Shown here: positions 8,190 through 16,107 of the stretch, piece by piece
Layout of the letters: each line of letters opens with the position of its first letter
Numbering within the stretch: position 1 is the stretch's first letter
Source: Nonomuraea ceibae
Lineage (GTDB): Bacteria > Actinomycetota > Actinomycetes > Streptosporangiales > Streptosporangiaceae
Direction: 5' to 3'
Length of the DNA: 35,841 nucleotides
Assembly (NCBI RefSeq): GCF_019396325.1
Contig: NZ_JAHKRO010000072.1
Span: forward strand, 1 to 35,841
The notes under the pieces: model-generated
What the model was told of the DNA's origin: nothing
The model's database searches: none
Seen by the model: only the letters and a program-made list of their open reading frames with translations
Position numbers and translations under genes: made by a program

Positions 8190-8815
8190 ACGCTCACCTC
8201 CGCGTCCGTACGGTCCAGCAGTTCGGCCACGCTCACGCCCGGCGCGGTCTCCACCAGGGCCAGCCCGTCGCCGGTGACGTCGAGGACGCCCAGGTCGGTG
8301 ATGATCCGGTGCACGCAGCGGCTGCCGGTCAGCGGCAGCGAGCACTCGGTGACGATCTTCGGCGAGCCGTCCTTGGCCGTGTGGTCCATGATGACGACGA
8401 CCCTGCGGGCGCCGTGCACCAGGTCCATCGCCCCGCCCATGCCCTTGACGAGCCTGCCGGGCACCATCCAGTTGGCCAGGTCGCCGCGGGCCGACACCTG
8501 CATGGCGCCGAGGACGGCCACGTCGATGTGGCCGCCGCGGATCATGCCGAACGACAGCGCGGAGTCGAAGAACGACGCGCCGGGCCGCACGGTGACCGTC
8601 TCCTTGCCCGCGTTGATCAGGTCGGGGTCGACGGCGTCGGGCGCGGGGTAGGGGCCGACGCCGAGGACGCCGTTCTCCGAGTGCAGGACCACGTCGACGT
8701 CCGGCGGCAGGAAGGACGGGATGCGGGTGGGCAGCCCGATGCCGAGGTTGACGTAGTCGCCGTCGCGCAGCTCGGCCGCCGCGCGGGCGACCATCTCGTC
8801 ACGGCTCCAGCTCAT
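8186..8815 (-). CDS. pcaJ: 3-oxoadipate CoA-transferase subunit B
   Basis: A 209-residue beta subunit of a family I CoA-transferase moving CoA from succinyl-CoA to 3-oxoadipate. The catalytic glutamate is in LHSENGVLGVGP (Glu47), preceded by VNLGIGLPT. The rest matches ScoB/PcaJ (GGHIDVAVLGAMQV, KGMGGAMDLVHGARRVVV). It overlaps both neighbours: its ATG overlaps the pcaI stop and its stop overlaps the pcaF start, so subunit translation is probably coupled. The operon position leaves little doubt that 3-oxoadipate, rather than acetoacetate, is the substrate. Confidence 0.93.
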   Translation of the reverse strand: MSWSRDEMVARAAAELRDGDYVNLGIGLPTRIPSFLPPDVDVVLHSENGVLGVGPYPAPDAVDPDLINAGKETVTVRPGASFFDSALSFGMIRGGHIDVAVLGAMQVSARGDLANWMVPGRLVKGMGGAMDLVHGARRVVVIMDHTAKDGSPKIVTECSLPLTGSRCVHRIITDLGVLDVTGDGLALVETAPGVSVAELLDRTDAEVSV

Positions 8816-9564
8816 GAGGTGACCGTCCGCTTCTCGATGCCCTTGTCGGCGGCCTGTTCGGGGGTGAGGGGCACGACCCGCTGGACGAAGACGCCCGGCA
8901 GGTGCACCTCGTCGGGGTCGAGCTCGGTCAGCTCCTCGACCTCGGCGATCGTGACGCGGCCGGCCATCGCGGCCAGCGGGTTGAAGTTGCGCGCGGACTT
9001 GGCGAACACCAGGTTGCCGTGCCGGTCGCCCCTGGCCGCGCGCACCAGCGCGTAGTCGGTGGTGATCGCGCGTTCGAGCACGTACGGGACGCCGTCGAAC
9101 TCGCGGACCTCCTTGGGCGGCGAGGCGACGGCCACCGACCCGTCGGGGGCGTGGCGCAGCGGCAGGCCGCCGTCGGCGACGGGGGTGCCGACGCCGGCGG
9201 GCGTGTAGAAGGCGGGGATGCCGGCGCCGCCCGCGCGCAGCCGCTCGGCGAGGCTGCCCTGCGGGGTCAGCTCGACCTCCAGCTCGCCGCCCAGGTACTG
9301 GCGGGCGAACTCCTTGTTGTCGCCGATGTAGGAGGCGGTGACGCGGGCGATGCGGCGGGCCGCGAGCAGCAGGCCGAGCCCGCCGCCGTCGACGCCGCAG
9401 TTGTTGGACACGACGCTGACGCCGCTCACGCCGCGGTCGTAGAGGGCCTGGATCAGCACGCTGGGGATGCCGCTGAGGCCGAAGCCGCCGACGGCGAACG
9501 ACGCGCCGTCGCGCACGTCGGCCAGCGCCTCCCCGGCCGTGGCGATCACCTTGTCTCTCCGCAC
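8812..9564 (-). CDS. pcaI: 3-oxoadipate CoA-transferase subunit A
   Basis: A 250-residue alpha subunit, first gene of the operon. It has the CoA-binding GGFGLSGIP (26-34), NNCGVDGGGLG and later NFNPLAAMAG. It partners PcaJ. The start is GTG at 9564 with GGAG five bases upstream. The leader to the proposed promoter is about 45 nt and contains a perfect palindrome. All downstream pca genes follow with no or very small gaps, so transcription of the entire pathway probably starts here. Confidence 0.93.
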   Translation of the reverse strand: MRRDKVIATAGEALADVRDGASFAVGGFGLSGIPSVLIQALYDRGVSGVSVVSNNCGVDGGGLGLLLAARRIARVTASYIGDNKEFARQYLGGELEVELTPQGSLAERLRAGGAGIPAFYTPAGVGTPVADGGLPLRHAPDGSVAVASPPKEVREFDGVPYVLERAITTDYALVRAARGDRHGNLVFAKSARNFNPLAAMAGRVTIAEVEELTELDPDEVHLPGVFVQRVVPLTPEQAADKGIEKRTVTS

Positions 9565-9590
9565 GGGACTCCGTTCGGGTGTTCGCTAGA

Positions 9591-9604
9591 TGAACTTAAG
9601 TTCA
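9591..9604. promoter_or_regulatory. Perfect 14-bp palindrome, probable IclR-type operator
   Basis: TGAACTTAAGTTCA is an exact palindrome in the divergent region between pcaI and the IclR gene. It lies just downstream of the proposed pca start point, where a bound repressor would block transcription, and also upstream of the regulator gene, so it could serve autoregulation. Confidence 0.65.
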
Positions 9605-9616
9605 CTATCGTGGACG

Positions 9617-9646
9617 AGTATGCGCACCCGGAGGCGTTCCTGTCAA
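9617..9646 (-). promoter_or_regulatory. Probable promoter of the pcaIJFHGBL operon
   Basis: Reading leftward, a perfect -35 TTGACA (9646-9641) is followed after 18 bp by CATACT (9622-9617). A start point near 9610 would place the palindrome at 9591-9604 in the first transcribed bases. Assigned by eye. Confidence 0.55.
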
Positions 9647-9674
9647 AGTGCCTCCAACGATCGAGGAGTGGTGG

Positions 9675-11153
9675 ATGGAACCGGCTGGAACCCTGGAACG
9701 CGGGCTCGCCGTGCTGCGCGTGCTGGCCGCCGAGCCGAGGCGGACGCGCGCCACCGACCTGGTGCGCGTCACCGGCCTGGCCCGCTCCACGGTCGACCGC
9801 GTGCTGTCCACGCTGGCCCGCCTCGGCTACGTGCGGATGGAGGAGCGCGACGTGCTGCTCGCGCCGCCGCTGATGGAGCTGGGGGAGGCGTACCTGACGG
9901 CGAGCGGCCTGCCCGCCGCGCTCGGCCCGCACGCCGAGCGGCTGGCCGGCGAGCTGGAGGAGTCGGTGTCACTGTCGGTGCGCGACGGCGACGGGGTGCG
10001 CTTCGTCGGGCAGCACACCCGGCGGCGCACGATGTCGGTCGCCTTCCGGGTGGGCGACCTGCTGCCCGCCGGGCGCTGCGCCGCCGGGCTGGTCTTCCTC
10101 GACCCCCGGGCGCCGTACACGGTGGACGACCAGCTCATCGAGCCGGGGCTGATCGCGGTCGCGATGCCCGTGCGCGGCCCCGGCGGCGAGGTGGCGTGCG
10201 CGCTCAGCGTCGTCAGCCACACCAGCAGGCACACCGCCGCCGGGCTGGCCGAGCACGCGCTGCCGAGCATGCGGGCGACGGCGGCGCGGATGGAGGCGGC
10301 GCTGGCCGAGCAGACCGGGCCGCCGCCGCCCGCCGGTCCGCCCCCGGGCGCCGCCGATCCCACGCGCGCGGTCAAGGACGAGCTGGGCGCCGGCTACCTG
10401 CAGTCGCTGGCGCGCGGGCTGGCCGTGCTGGCCGCGTTCGGGACGGGGCCCGGCGGGCTGAGCCTGGCCGCCGTCGCCAAGATCACCGGCCTGCCGCGCG
10501 CCACCGCCCGCCGCGCACTGCTCACGCTCGAACGGCTCGGCTACGTGGCCGAGCGCGAGGGCCGCTTCACGCCACTGCCGAAGGTGCTGGAGCTGGGCTA
10601 CGCGCACCTGTCCGGCCGCACGCTGGGCGAGATCGTCCAGCCGCACCTGGCCGACCTGGTCGCGCGCGTGCGCCAGTCGGCGTCCGTCGCGGTGCTGTCG
10701 GGCGACGACGTCCTGTACGTGGCGCGCGTGCCCACGGTGAGCATCATGAGCGTCGACATCACCGTCGGCACCCGCTTCCCCGCCTACGCGACCTCGATGG
10801 GCCGGGTGCTGCTGGCCGGGCTGCCGGAGGAGCGCCTGGCCGCGATTGCGCCGCCCCGGCGGCTGACCCGGCACACCGTCGCCTCGCCCGGGGAGCTGGC
10901 CGAGGCGGTGCGCCGGGCGGCCAAGGACGGCTACGCCCTCGTCGACCAGGAGCTGGAGGAGGGCGTGCGGTCGATCGCGGTGCCGGTGCGCGGGCGGGAC
11001 GGCCGGGTCGTCGCGGCCGTCAACGTCGCCACCCACGCCAGCCGCGCCACCCCCGCCGACCTGGTCCGCGACCTGCTGCCCGCGCTCACCGAGGCGGCCG
11101 CCAGGATGGAGGCCGACCTGGCCCACGTGCGGCCGCCCTCGTCCTGGCGCTGA
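9675..11153 (+). CDS. Double-length IclR-family regulator, probable pca repressor/activator
   Basis: A 492-residue protein containing two IclR modules in tandem. Module 1: winged helix at about 5-60 (LERGLAVLRVLAAEP, GLARSTVDRVLSTLARLGY) and a shortened effector domain at about 75-210. A Pro-rich linker follows (about 211-235). Module 2: winged helix at about 240-300 (GLPRATARRALLTLERLGYV) and a full effector domain at about 315-490 (YATSMGRVLLAG, VDQELEEGVRSIAVPVR). IclR proteins such as PcaU/PcaR govern protocatechuate genes, and this one is divergent from the pca operon, so control by protocatechuate or 3-oxoadipate is a reasonable inference. The ATG at 9675 has GAGGAG six bases upstream; a GTG at 9648 does not. 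Confidence 0.88.
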   Translation: MEPAGTLERGLAVLRVLAAEPRRTRATDLVRVTGLARSTVDRVLSTLARLGYVRMEERDVLLAPPLMELGEAYLTASGLPAALGPHAERLAGELEESVSLSVRDGDGVRFVGQHTRRRTMSVAFRVGDLLPAGRCAAGLVFLDPRAPYTVDDQLIEPGLIAVAMPVRGPGGEVACALSVVSHTSRHTAAGLAEHALPSMRATAARMEAALAEQTGPPPPAGPPPGAADPTRAVKDELGAGYLQSLARGLAVLAAFGTGPGGLSLAAVAKITGLPRATARRALLTLERLGYVAEREGRFTPLPKVLELGYAHLSGRTLGEIVQPHLADLVARVRQSASVAVLSGDDVLYVARVPTVSIMSVDITVGTRFPAYATSMGRVLLAGLPEERLAAIAPPRRLTRHTVASPGELAEAVRRAAKDGYALVDQELEEGVRSIAVPVRGRDGRVVAAVNVATHASRATPADLVRDLLPALTEAAARMEADLAHVRPPSSWR

Positions 11154-11163
11154 ACGGGCGGGG

Positions 11164-11192
11164 TTGTACCGCCGCACCGGTCCCTCTATAGT
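11164..11192 (+). promoter_or_regulatory. Xylanase gene promoter
   Basis: TTGTAC (11164-11169) and TATAGT (11187-11192) are separated by exactly 17 bp, a good housekeeping-sigma promoter. A start point near 11199 would put two operator-like palindromes in the early transcribed region. Confidence 0.65.
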
Positions 11193-11202
11193 CTGGCTGA
11201 CA

Positions 11203-11228
11203 CTATCGGCCAATAGCCGAAACTTTCG
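11203..11228. promoter_or_regulatory. Two adjacent operator-like palindromes upstream of the xylanase
   Basis: CGAAACTTTCG (11218-11228) is a perfect palindrome around a central C. It matches the CGAAA-N-TTTCG type element that I recall as reported upstream of Streptomyces xylanase genes. Directly before it, CTATCGGCCAATAG (11203-11216) is palindromic with one mismatched pair. Both lie between the proposed start point and the coding start, suitable for repression in the absence of xylan products. Confidence 0.6.
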
Positions 11229-11254
11229 TCGGGGGACGGGATCGAGGAGCCCCC

Positions 11255-14146
11255 ATGCGCCGCGTGATCGCCGCCCTCCTGTGCCTGCTGATCGGCCTGC
11301 TGCCCCTGCCCGCCCTGGCCGCGGAGACCGCGTACGGCTTCGAGGACGGCACCGCCCAGGGCTGGCAGCCGCGCGGCGACGGCGTCACCGTCACTGCGAC
11401 CGGCGCCGCCGCGCACACCGGAACCGCCGCCCTGCACGTCGCCGGCCGCACCCAGAACTGGCACGGCGCGTCGCTGCCCGACCCGTTCGAGCCGGGCGTC
11501 CTCCACACGGTCACCGCCTACGCCCGGCTGGTGAGCGGCGGCCCAGCCACCGTGTCGCTGACCGTCCAGCGCACCCCCTCGGGCGGCGAGACCACGTACG
11601 AGACCGTGGCGTCGGCCACCGTCACCGGCGACGGCTGGACGCTCCTGTCCGGCGCCTACACCCTCCCCCCGTCCTCCACCGGCGTGCAGCTGTACGCCGA
11701 GAGCGCCGACGCGGGCGCCGCCTTCTACCTCGACGACATCACGCTCACCGCGCTGACCGACCCGGCCCGCACGCCGATCAGCACCGGCTTCGAGGACGGC
11801 ACCACCCAGGGCTGGGCCTCCCGGGGCGGCGCCACCCTGGCGGCCACCGCCGAGGCCGCCCACGCCGGGACCCGCGGCCTGGCCGTCACCGGCAGGTCCG
11901 CCTCCTGGGACGGCCCCGCCATCGACGTGCTCGGCAGGATGGCCAAGGGCGACAAGTACGCCCTGTCGGTCTGGGTGCGCGGCACCGGCAAGCTCGGCCT
12001 GTCGATCGAGCGGCGCGCCGGCGACGCCGTCAGCTACGAGCGGGTCGTCGCGCCCGCCGACGCGGGGGAGTGGACCCGCCTCCAGGGCACCTACACGCTC
12101 GCCCACGACGCCGACTTCCTCAGCGTGTACGTCGAGTCCGCCGACGGCGCCGACCCCTTCCACCTGGACGACTTCACGCTGGCCTACGTCGAGCCCAAGC
12201 CGATCGAGACCGGCATCCCCGCCCTGAAGGACGCCGTGCCCTTCACCCTGGGCACCGCCTTCGGCCCGGCCGAGACCTACGGCGAGCACGCCAAGCTCCT
12301 CACCAGGCACTTCAGCGGCCTCACCCCCGGCAACGACCTCAAATGGGACGCCCTGCAGCCCGCCGAAGGACAGTTCGCCTTCGCCCAGGCCGACGCCCTC
12401 GTCGGCTTCGCCGCCGCGCGCGGCATGACCGTGCGGGGCCACACGCTGGCCTGGCACAGCCAGACCCCCGCCTGGGTGTTCGAGGGCGCCGACAAGGCGA
12501 CGCTGCTGGCCCGGCTGGAGACCCACGTGCGCACCGTGGTCGGCCGTTACAAGGGCAGGATCGCCGCCTGGGACGTCGTCAACGAGGTCGTCGACGAGAA
12601 CCGGCCCGACGGCCTGCGCCGCTCGCCCTGGTTCGAGATCGCCGGGCTGGACTTCATCAGGACCGCCTTCCGCGTCGCCCGCGAGACCGACCCGGACGCC
12701 AAGCTGTTCATCAACGACTACAACACCGAGTTCCCGCGCAAGCGCGAAGCCCTCTACGACCTGGTCAAGCGGCTGCGCGCCGAAGGGGTGCCGATCGACG
12801 GCGTCGGCCACCAGCTCCACCTCAACATCGAGCAGCCGCCCGCCTCCCACGTCGAGGACACGATCGAGCGCTTCGCCGGTCTGGGCGTCGACCAGCACGT
12901 CACCGAGCTCGACGTGAGCGTCTACACCGACTTCGTCTCCTCCTACGACCCGATCCCGCCCGAGCTGCTGGTCGCGCAGGGCCACCGCTACAAGGAGCTG
13001 TTCGACGTGTTCCGGCGCCAGGCCGGCCGGCTCGGCTCGGTGACGGTCTGGGGCAAGTCCGACGACGTGAGCTGGCTGCGCTCGTTCCCCATCACCCGGC
13101 CGAACGCGCCGCTGCCCTTCGACGACGACCTGCAGGCCAAGCCCGCCTACTGGGGCATCGCCGACCCGTCGAAGCTGCCCCCGCTCGTCCGGAGCCTGGA
13201 GGCGCCCGCCGCCGAGCCCCGGGTCGACGGGATGCGGGAGCTCGCCTGGGACCTGCTGCCCGACACGCCCGTCGCCCGCGTCGGCGACGTCTCGGCCGGC
13301 TGGCAGGCCCGCTCGTCGGAGCGCGGCCTGTACGTGCTCGCCGAGGTGGAGGACGCCTCCCGCGACCGCTCCGACCGGGTGACGTTCACGCTGGGCGGCA
13401 CCCCGTACACCGTCTGGCGGGACGGGCGGCACGGCGGCGGTTTCCGCGCGGCGGCCCGGCCCACCCGCGACGGCTACCGCGTCGAGGCGCTGCTGCCCTC
13501 ACGCGCCACCGACATCGAGGTCGAGGCCGGCGAGGCCGTGTGGGCGGGCAGGCTGACGTTCACCCCGCCGGTCGGGCACACCACGGCGGCGCGCGGCGAG
13601 CCCGTGGTCGACGGCGTCGTGGACGCCGCCTGGGCGCGGGCGCCGCGCGTGCGCACCGCCACCCGGATCGAGGGCGCGACGGGCGCGCAGGCGCTGGTGC
13701 GCTCGCTGTGGCACGGCGACACGCTGTACGTGCTCGCCGAGGTGAGCGACGCCGAGCTGAGCGAGCAGCCGCCCGACCCGTGGGCGCAGGACTCCGTCGA
13801 GTTCTTCGTCGACCCGGGCAACAACAAGACCAAGGGCTACGACGATGACGACGGCCAGTATCGGATCAGCTTCACCGGCAGGCAGACGGTCGGCGGCACG
13901 TTCGACGCCTTCGCCGTCAAGGACAACCTGACCGGCGCGGCCCGGACCGTGCCCGGCGGCTACGTCGTCGAGGCGGCGATCAGGCTGCCCACGGTGACGT
14001 TGCGCAAGGGCACGCTGCTCGGCTTCGACGTCCAGGTCAACGACGCCACGGGCGCCGTCAGGACCGGGGCCGCCACCTGGAACGACGCCACCGGTCGCGG
14101 CTACGTGGACACCAGCCACTGGGGGGTGCTGCGCCTGACCCGGTAA
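11255..14146 (+). CDS. Secreted modular endo-1,4-beta-xylanase, GH10 with N-terminal CBMs and C-terminal CBM9-like domains
   Basis: A 963-residue exported glycoside hydrolase. A signal peptide occupies residues 1-22 (RR, hydrophobic core, ALAA). Two carbohydrate-binding domains of the CBM22/CBM4_9 type follow (about 24-165 and 176-312), each beginning with a FEDGT-QGW motif. The GH10 barrel spans about 322-640: acid/base Glu444 in WDVVNE, nucleophile Glu551 in HVTELDV, plus HTLAWHSQTP and INDYNTE. Two CBM9-like domains end the protein; the first (about 650-770) looks short and diverged, the second (about 785-963) complete, with DSVEFFVDPGN. It cleaves the xylan backbone outside the cell. The ATG at 11255 follows GAGGAG. 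It is monocistronic with its own promoter and operator. Confidence 0.94.
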   Translation: MRRVIAALLCLLIGLLPLPALAAETAYGFEDGTAQGWQPRGDGVTVTATGAAAHTGTAALHVAGRTQNWHGASLPDPFEPGVLHTVTAYARLVSGGPATVSLTVQRTPSGGETTYETVASATVTGDGWTLLSGAYTLPPSSTGVQLYAESADAGAAFYLDDITLTALTDPARTPISTGFEDGTTQGWASRGGATLAATAEAAHAGTRGLAVTGRSASWDGPAIDVLGRMAKGDKYALSVWVRGTGKLGLSIERRAGDAVSYERVVAPADAGEWTRLQGTYTLAHDADFLSVYVESADGADPFHLDDFTLAYVEPKPIETGIPALKDAVPFTLGTAFGPAETYGEHAKLLTRHFSGLTPGNDLKWDALQPAEGQFAFAQADALVGFAAARGMTVRGHTLAWHSQTPAWVFEGADKATLLARLETHVRTVVGRYKGRIAAWDVVNEVVDENRPDGLRRSPWFEIAGLDFIRTAFRVARETDPDAKLFINDYNTEFPRKREALYDLVKRLRAEGVPIDGVGHQLHLNIEQPPASHVEDTIERFAGLGVDQHVTELDVSVYTDFVSSYDPIPPELLVAQGHRYKELFDVFRRQAGRLGSVTVWGKSDDVSWLRSFPITRPNAPLPFDDDLQAKPAYWGIADPSKLPPLVRSLEAPAAEPRVDGMRELAWDLLPDTPVARVGDVSAGWQARSSERGLYVLAEVEDASRDRSDRVTFTLGGTPYTVWRDGRHGGGFRAAARPTRDGYRVEALLPSRATDIEVEAGEAVWAGRLTFTPPVGHTTAARGEPVVDGVVDAAWARAPRVRTATRIEGATGAQALVRSLWHGDTLYVLAEVSDAELSEQPPDPWAQDSVEFFVDPGNNKTKGYDDDDGQYRISFTGRQTVGGTFDAFAVKDNLTGAARTVPGGYVVEAAIRLPTVTLRKGTLLGFDVQVNDATGAVRTGAATWNDATGRGYVDTSHWGVLRLTR

Positions 14147-14177
14147 CGAATCTACTTTGTAAAGGCGCCGGGTCGGT

Positions 14178-15236
14178 TCAGCCGGGGTGACGCCGGATCA
14201 GCAGCATCGCGGCGTCGTCGAGCAGCGGCCCGCCGGTGTGCTCGATCAGGTCGCCGCGCAGCGCGTCGAGCGCGGCCTGAGGGTCGGGCGCGGTCAGCAG
14301 CCCGGCGGCCCGCTCGGTCAGCGGGTAGAACGCGCCGCCGTGGTCGCGCGCCTCCACGACCCCGTCGGTGAACAGCAGGATCTGGTCGCCCTCGCCGAAC
14401 GGCACCCGGTACGGCTTGGGTCGGTCGGCCGCCAGCGAGCCGAGGCCCAGCGGCAGCCCGTCCTGCGGCGGCTCGGCCACGGTGATGCGGCCGCCGCCCA
14501 GCAGCAGCGGCGCCGGGTGGCCGCAGTTGAGCAGCGAGATCTCCGCCTCGTGCACCTCGGCGAGGATCGCGGTGACGAACATCTCGCCGCTCAGGTGGCG
14601 GGCCAGGCTCGCCTCCAGCCGTTCGCCGACGCCGGCCAGCTCGGCCTCGTCGTAGGCGGCCTCGCGGAAGGCGCCCAGCACCCAGGCGGCCGTCTCCACC
14701 GCGCTGAGCCCTTTGCCCTGCACGTCGCCGATGAGCAGCCGCACGCCGTGGGGGGTCGTCACCACCTCGTACAGGTCGCCGCCGATGCGCGCCTCGGCCG
14801 CCGCCGAGGTGTAGGACAGCGCCACCCGCAGGTCGGCGGCGCGGCGCGGCACCGGCCGCAGCAGCACCCGCTGCGCGGCCTCGGCCACCATGCGCACGTT
14901 GGCCAGCTCCCGCTCGCGGCGCAGCCGCAGGTGGCTGGCGAGCATGCTGGCCGCGGTGACGCCGACGATGGTGGCGACGGTGATCGGGTTCTGCCGTTTG
15001 AACAGCAGGTCGTTGTAGAGCGACAGCAGCACGCAGATGACGAGCGCGACGGCGCCCACCATCGCGGTGCGGCGCACGCTGCCCGACACCGAGGCGAACG
15101 TCGGCCCCAGGGTGAGCAGCGGCAGGAAGCCCAGCGACGGGCCGGCCAGCACGTCGATCACGGCGACGGCCAGCATCACCGCGAACGGCAGCCGGCGCAG
15201 CACGCGCTGCGAGGTCTCGTTCGGAGCAGGCTGCAC
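14178..15236 (-). CDS. Membrane-anchored PP2C-type (SpoIIE/RsbU-like) serine phosphatase
   Basis: A 352-residue protein. About 110 N-terminal residues hold several hydrophobic segments (around 17-50, 58-75, 85-100). A short coiled linker follows (LRLRRERELANVRMVAEAAQ), then a SpoIIE domain at about 125-350 with the metal-binding motifs GGDLYEV, IGDVQGKGL, TDGVVEARD and DDAAMLL. Such enzymes dephosphorylate anti-anti-sigma factors in partner-switching stress responses; the target is unknown. The GTG at 15236 has GGGAGG just upstream, with tight spacing. It is convergent with the xylanase, 31 bp away. It is one of two SpoIIE phosphatases in the window, with a different sensor part from the one at 19330. 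Confidence 0.88.
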   Translation of the reverse strand: MQPAPNETSQRVLRRLPFAVMLAVAVIDVLAGPSLGFLPLLTLGPTFASVSGSVRRTAMVGAVALVICVLLSLYNDLLFKRQNPITVATIVGVTAASMLASHLRLRRERELANVRMVAEAAQRVLLRPVPRRAADLRVALSYTSAAAEARIGGDLYEVVTTPHGVRLLIGDVQGKGLSAVETAAWVLGAFREAAYDEAELAGVGERLEASLARHLSGEMFVTAILAEVHEAEISLLNCGHPAPLLLGGGRITVAEPPQDGLPLGLGSLAADRPKPYRVPFGEGDQILLFTDGVVEARDHGGAFYPLTERAAGLLTAPDPQAALDALRGDLIEHTGGPLLDDAAMLLIRRHPG

Positions 15237-15402
15237 AACCCTCCCACCCGCCGCGTTGGGTTATCGGCCATAGAAACATCAATAGTTAACAAGATTCAAG
15301 CATTTCCGGGCGTGCCGCGTGCCCGGAAATGCCGCGCCGCGCCGCGTACAGGGAGAATCCCGTACGCGACGCGGGGGCCGGCGGAGGGTCAGCCGGCGCG
15401 TG
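15237..15402. other. Intergenic region with stacked hairpins
   Basis: Besides the strong 12-bp stem at 15300-15332 it holds an imperfect inverted repeat CGTACAGGGA/TCCCGTACG (about 15346-15368) and GCCGGC self-complementary arms near 15379-15400, right after the dksA-like stop. An AT-rich stretch at 15260-15300 probably contains the promoter of the phosphatase gene. Confidence 0.55.
15300..15332 (-). terminator. Strong intrinsic-type terminator of the DksA/TraR gene pair
   Basis: GCATTTCCGGGC (15300-15311) pairs perfectly over 12 bp with GCCCGGAAATGC (15321-15332), with a 9-base loop. On the minus strand it is followed by the T-rich TTGAATCTTGTT. It lies about 70 bp beyond the stop at 15403. 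Confidence 0.75.
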
Positions 15403-15735
15403 TCAGCGCGTTTCGCGGGTCTGGCGGCACGGCACGCAGTGCCGGGTGAGCGGCCGGATCTTCAGCCGCTCGAACGGGATCGACGTGCCGCAACCGTCGC
15501 ACCGGCCGTAGGAGCGGTCGGCGAGCCGGTCCAGCGTGGCGTGGATGCCGGCGATGGTCCGCTCGGTGGCGGCCAGGTCGGCGAGCACGCTCTGGCGGGA
15601 GCCGTCGTCGGTGCCGGTGCTCTCCACCAGCTCCCGCAGTTCGTCGAGGCGGGAGGTGCGCCACATCAGCTGCGCGCGCAGGTCCTGGGCGATGGCCTGG
15701 ACCTGGACGTCACTGAGCGTGCTGTTGTCTGTCAT
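15403..15735 (-). CDS. DksA/TraR-type zinc-finger protein (second gene of a pair)
   Basis: A 110-residue protein with an N-terminal coiled-coil-like helix (RTSRLDELRELVE, TLDRLADRSYG) and a C-terminal C4 finger: CDGC and CVPC separated by 17 residues, with GTSIPFERLKIRP between. DksA/TraR family members insert their coiled coil into the RNA polymerase secondary channel; small actinobacterial versions are often of unknown role. The ATG at 15735 overlaps the stop of the upstream paralogue (ATGA). The DxxDxA-type tip typical of true DksA is not evident, so the effect on transcription may differ. Confidence 0.85.
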   Translation of the reverse strand: MTDNSTLSDVQVQAIAQDLRAQLMWRTSRLDELRELVESTGTDDGSRQSVLADLAATERTIAGIHATLDRLADRSYGRCDGCGTSIPFERLKIRPLTRHCVPCRQTRETR

Positions 15736-16022
15736 GGGTGTCCCTTGAGTGTGTGGAGGTCGCCGCCGCAGGTCGCGCAGTACGGCTCCTGAGGCGACCG
15801 CAGCAGAGCCTCGAACGGGATGAAGGCGCTGCACCGCCGGCAGGTGCCGTACAGGCCGCGATCCATCCGCTCGATCGCGGCCTCGAGGGCGGCGACCGTC
15901 CGGGCGCGCGGCCCTTCGACGGCGCGGGCGGTGGCGAGCCGTTGCTCCAGCAGTTCGCGGAGTTCTTCGAGGCGAGCCAGGTGCTGGGTGTAGTCCTGCA
16001 TGAGTGTCTGCAATGAAGCCAT
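15732..16022 (-). CDS. DksA/TraR-type zinc-finger protein (first gene of a pair)
   Basis: A 96-residue paralogue of the next gene: helix LARLEELRELLEQRL, then the finger CRRC and CATC with SAFIPFEALLRSPQEPY between. The ATG at 16022 has AGGAG about nine bases upstream. Overlapping stop/start with its neighbour suggests equal expression or a heterodimer. Sequence similarity between the two (DRGLYG/DRSYG, IPFE) points to an old tandem duplication. Confidence 0.85.
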   Translation of the reverse strand: MASLQTLMQDYTQHLARLEELRELLEQRLATARAVEGPRARTVAALEAAIERMDRGLYGTCRRCSAFIPFEALLRSPQEPYCATCGGDLHTLKGHP

Positions 16023-16107
16023 GAGGCGTCGCTCCTAGCCAGAGATATGCCGACGGCTCCCCTGCGCCGCCCGGCTCACGGACCTGGCGAGGGGAGGGAG
16101 AGGACCT

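Noticed and set aside
9648..9674. GTG start for the IclR gene at 9648
   Set aside because: GAGGAG is correctly placed for the ATG at 9675, and the added residues would include that ribosome site.
11186..13432. 748-codon open frame antisense to the xylanase
   Set aside because: The opposite strand encodes a protein with full GH10 catalytic motifs and a signal peptide. The antisense product is low-complexity Gly/Val/Ala/Gln.
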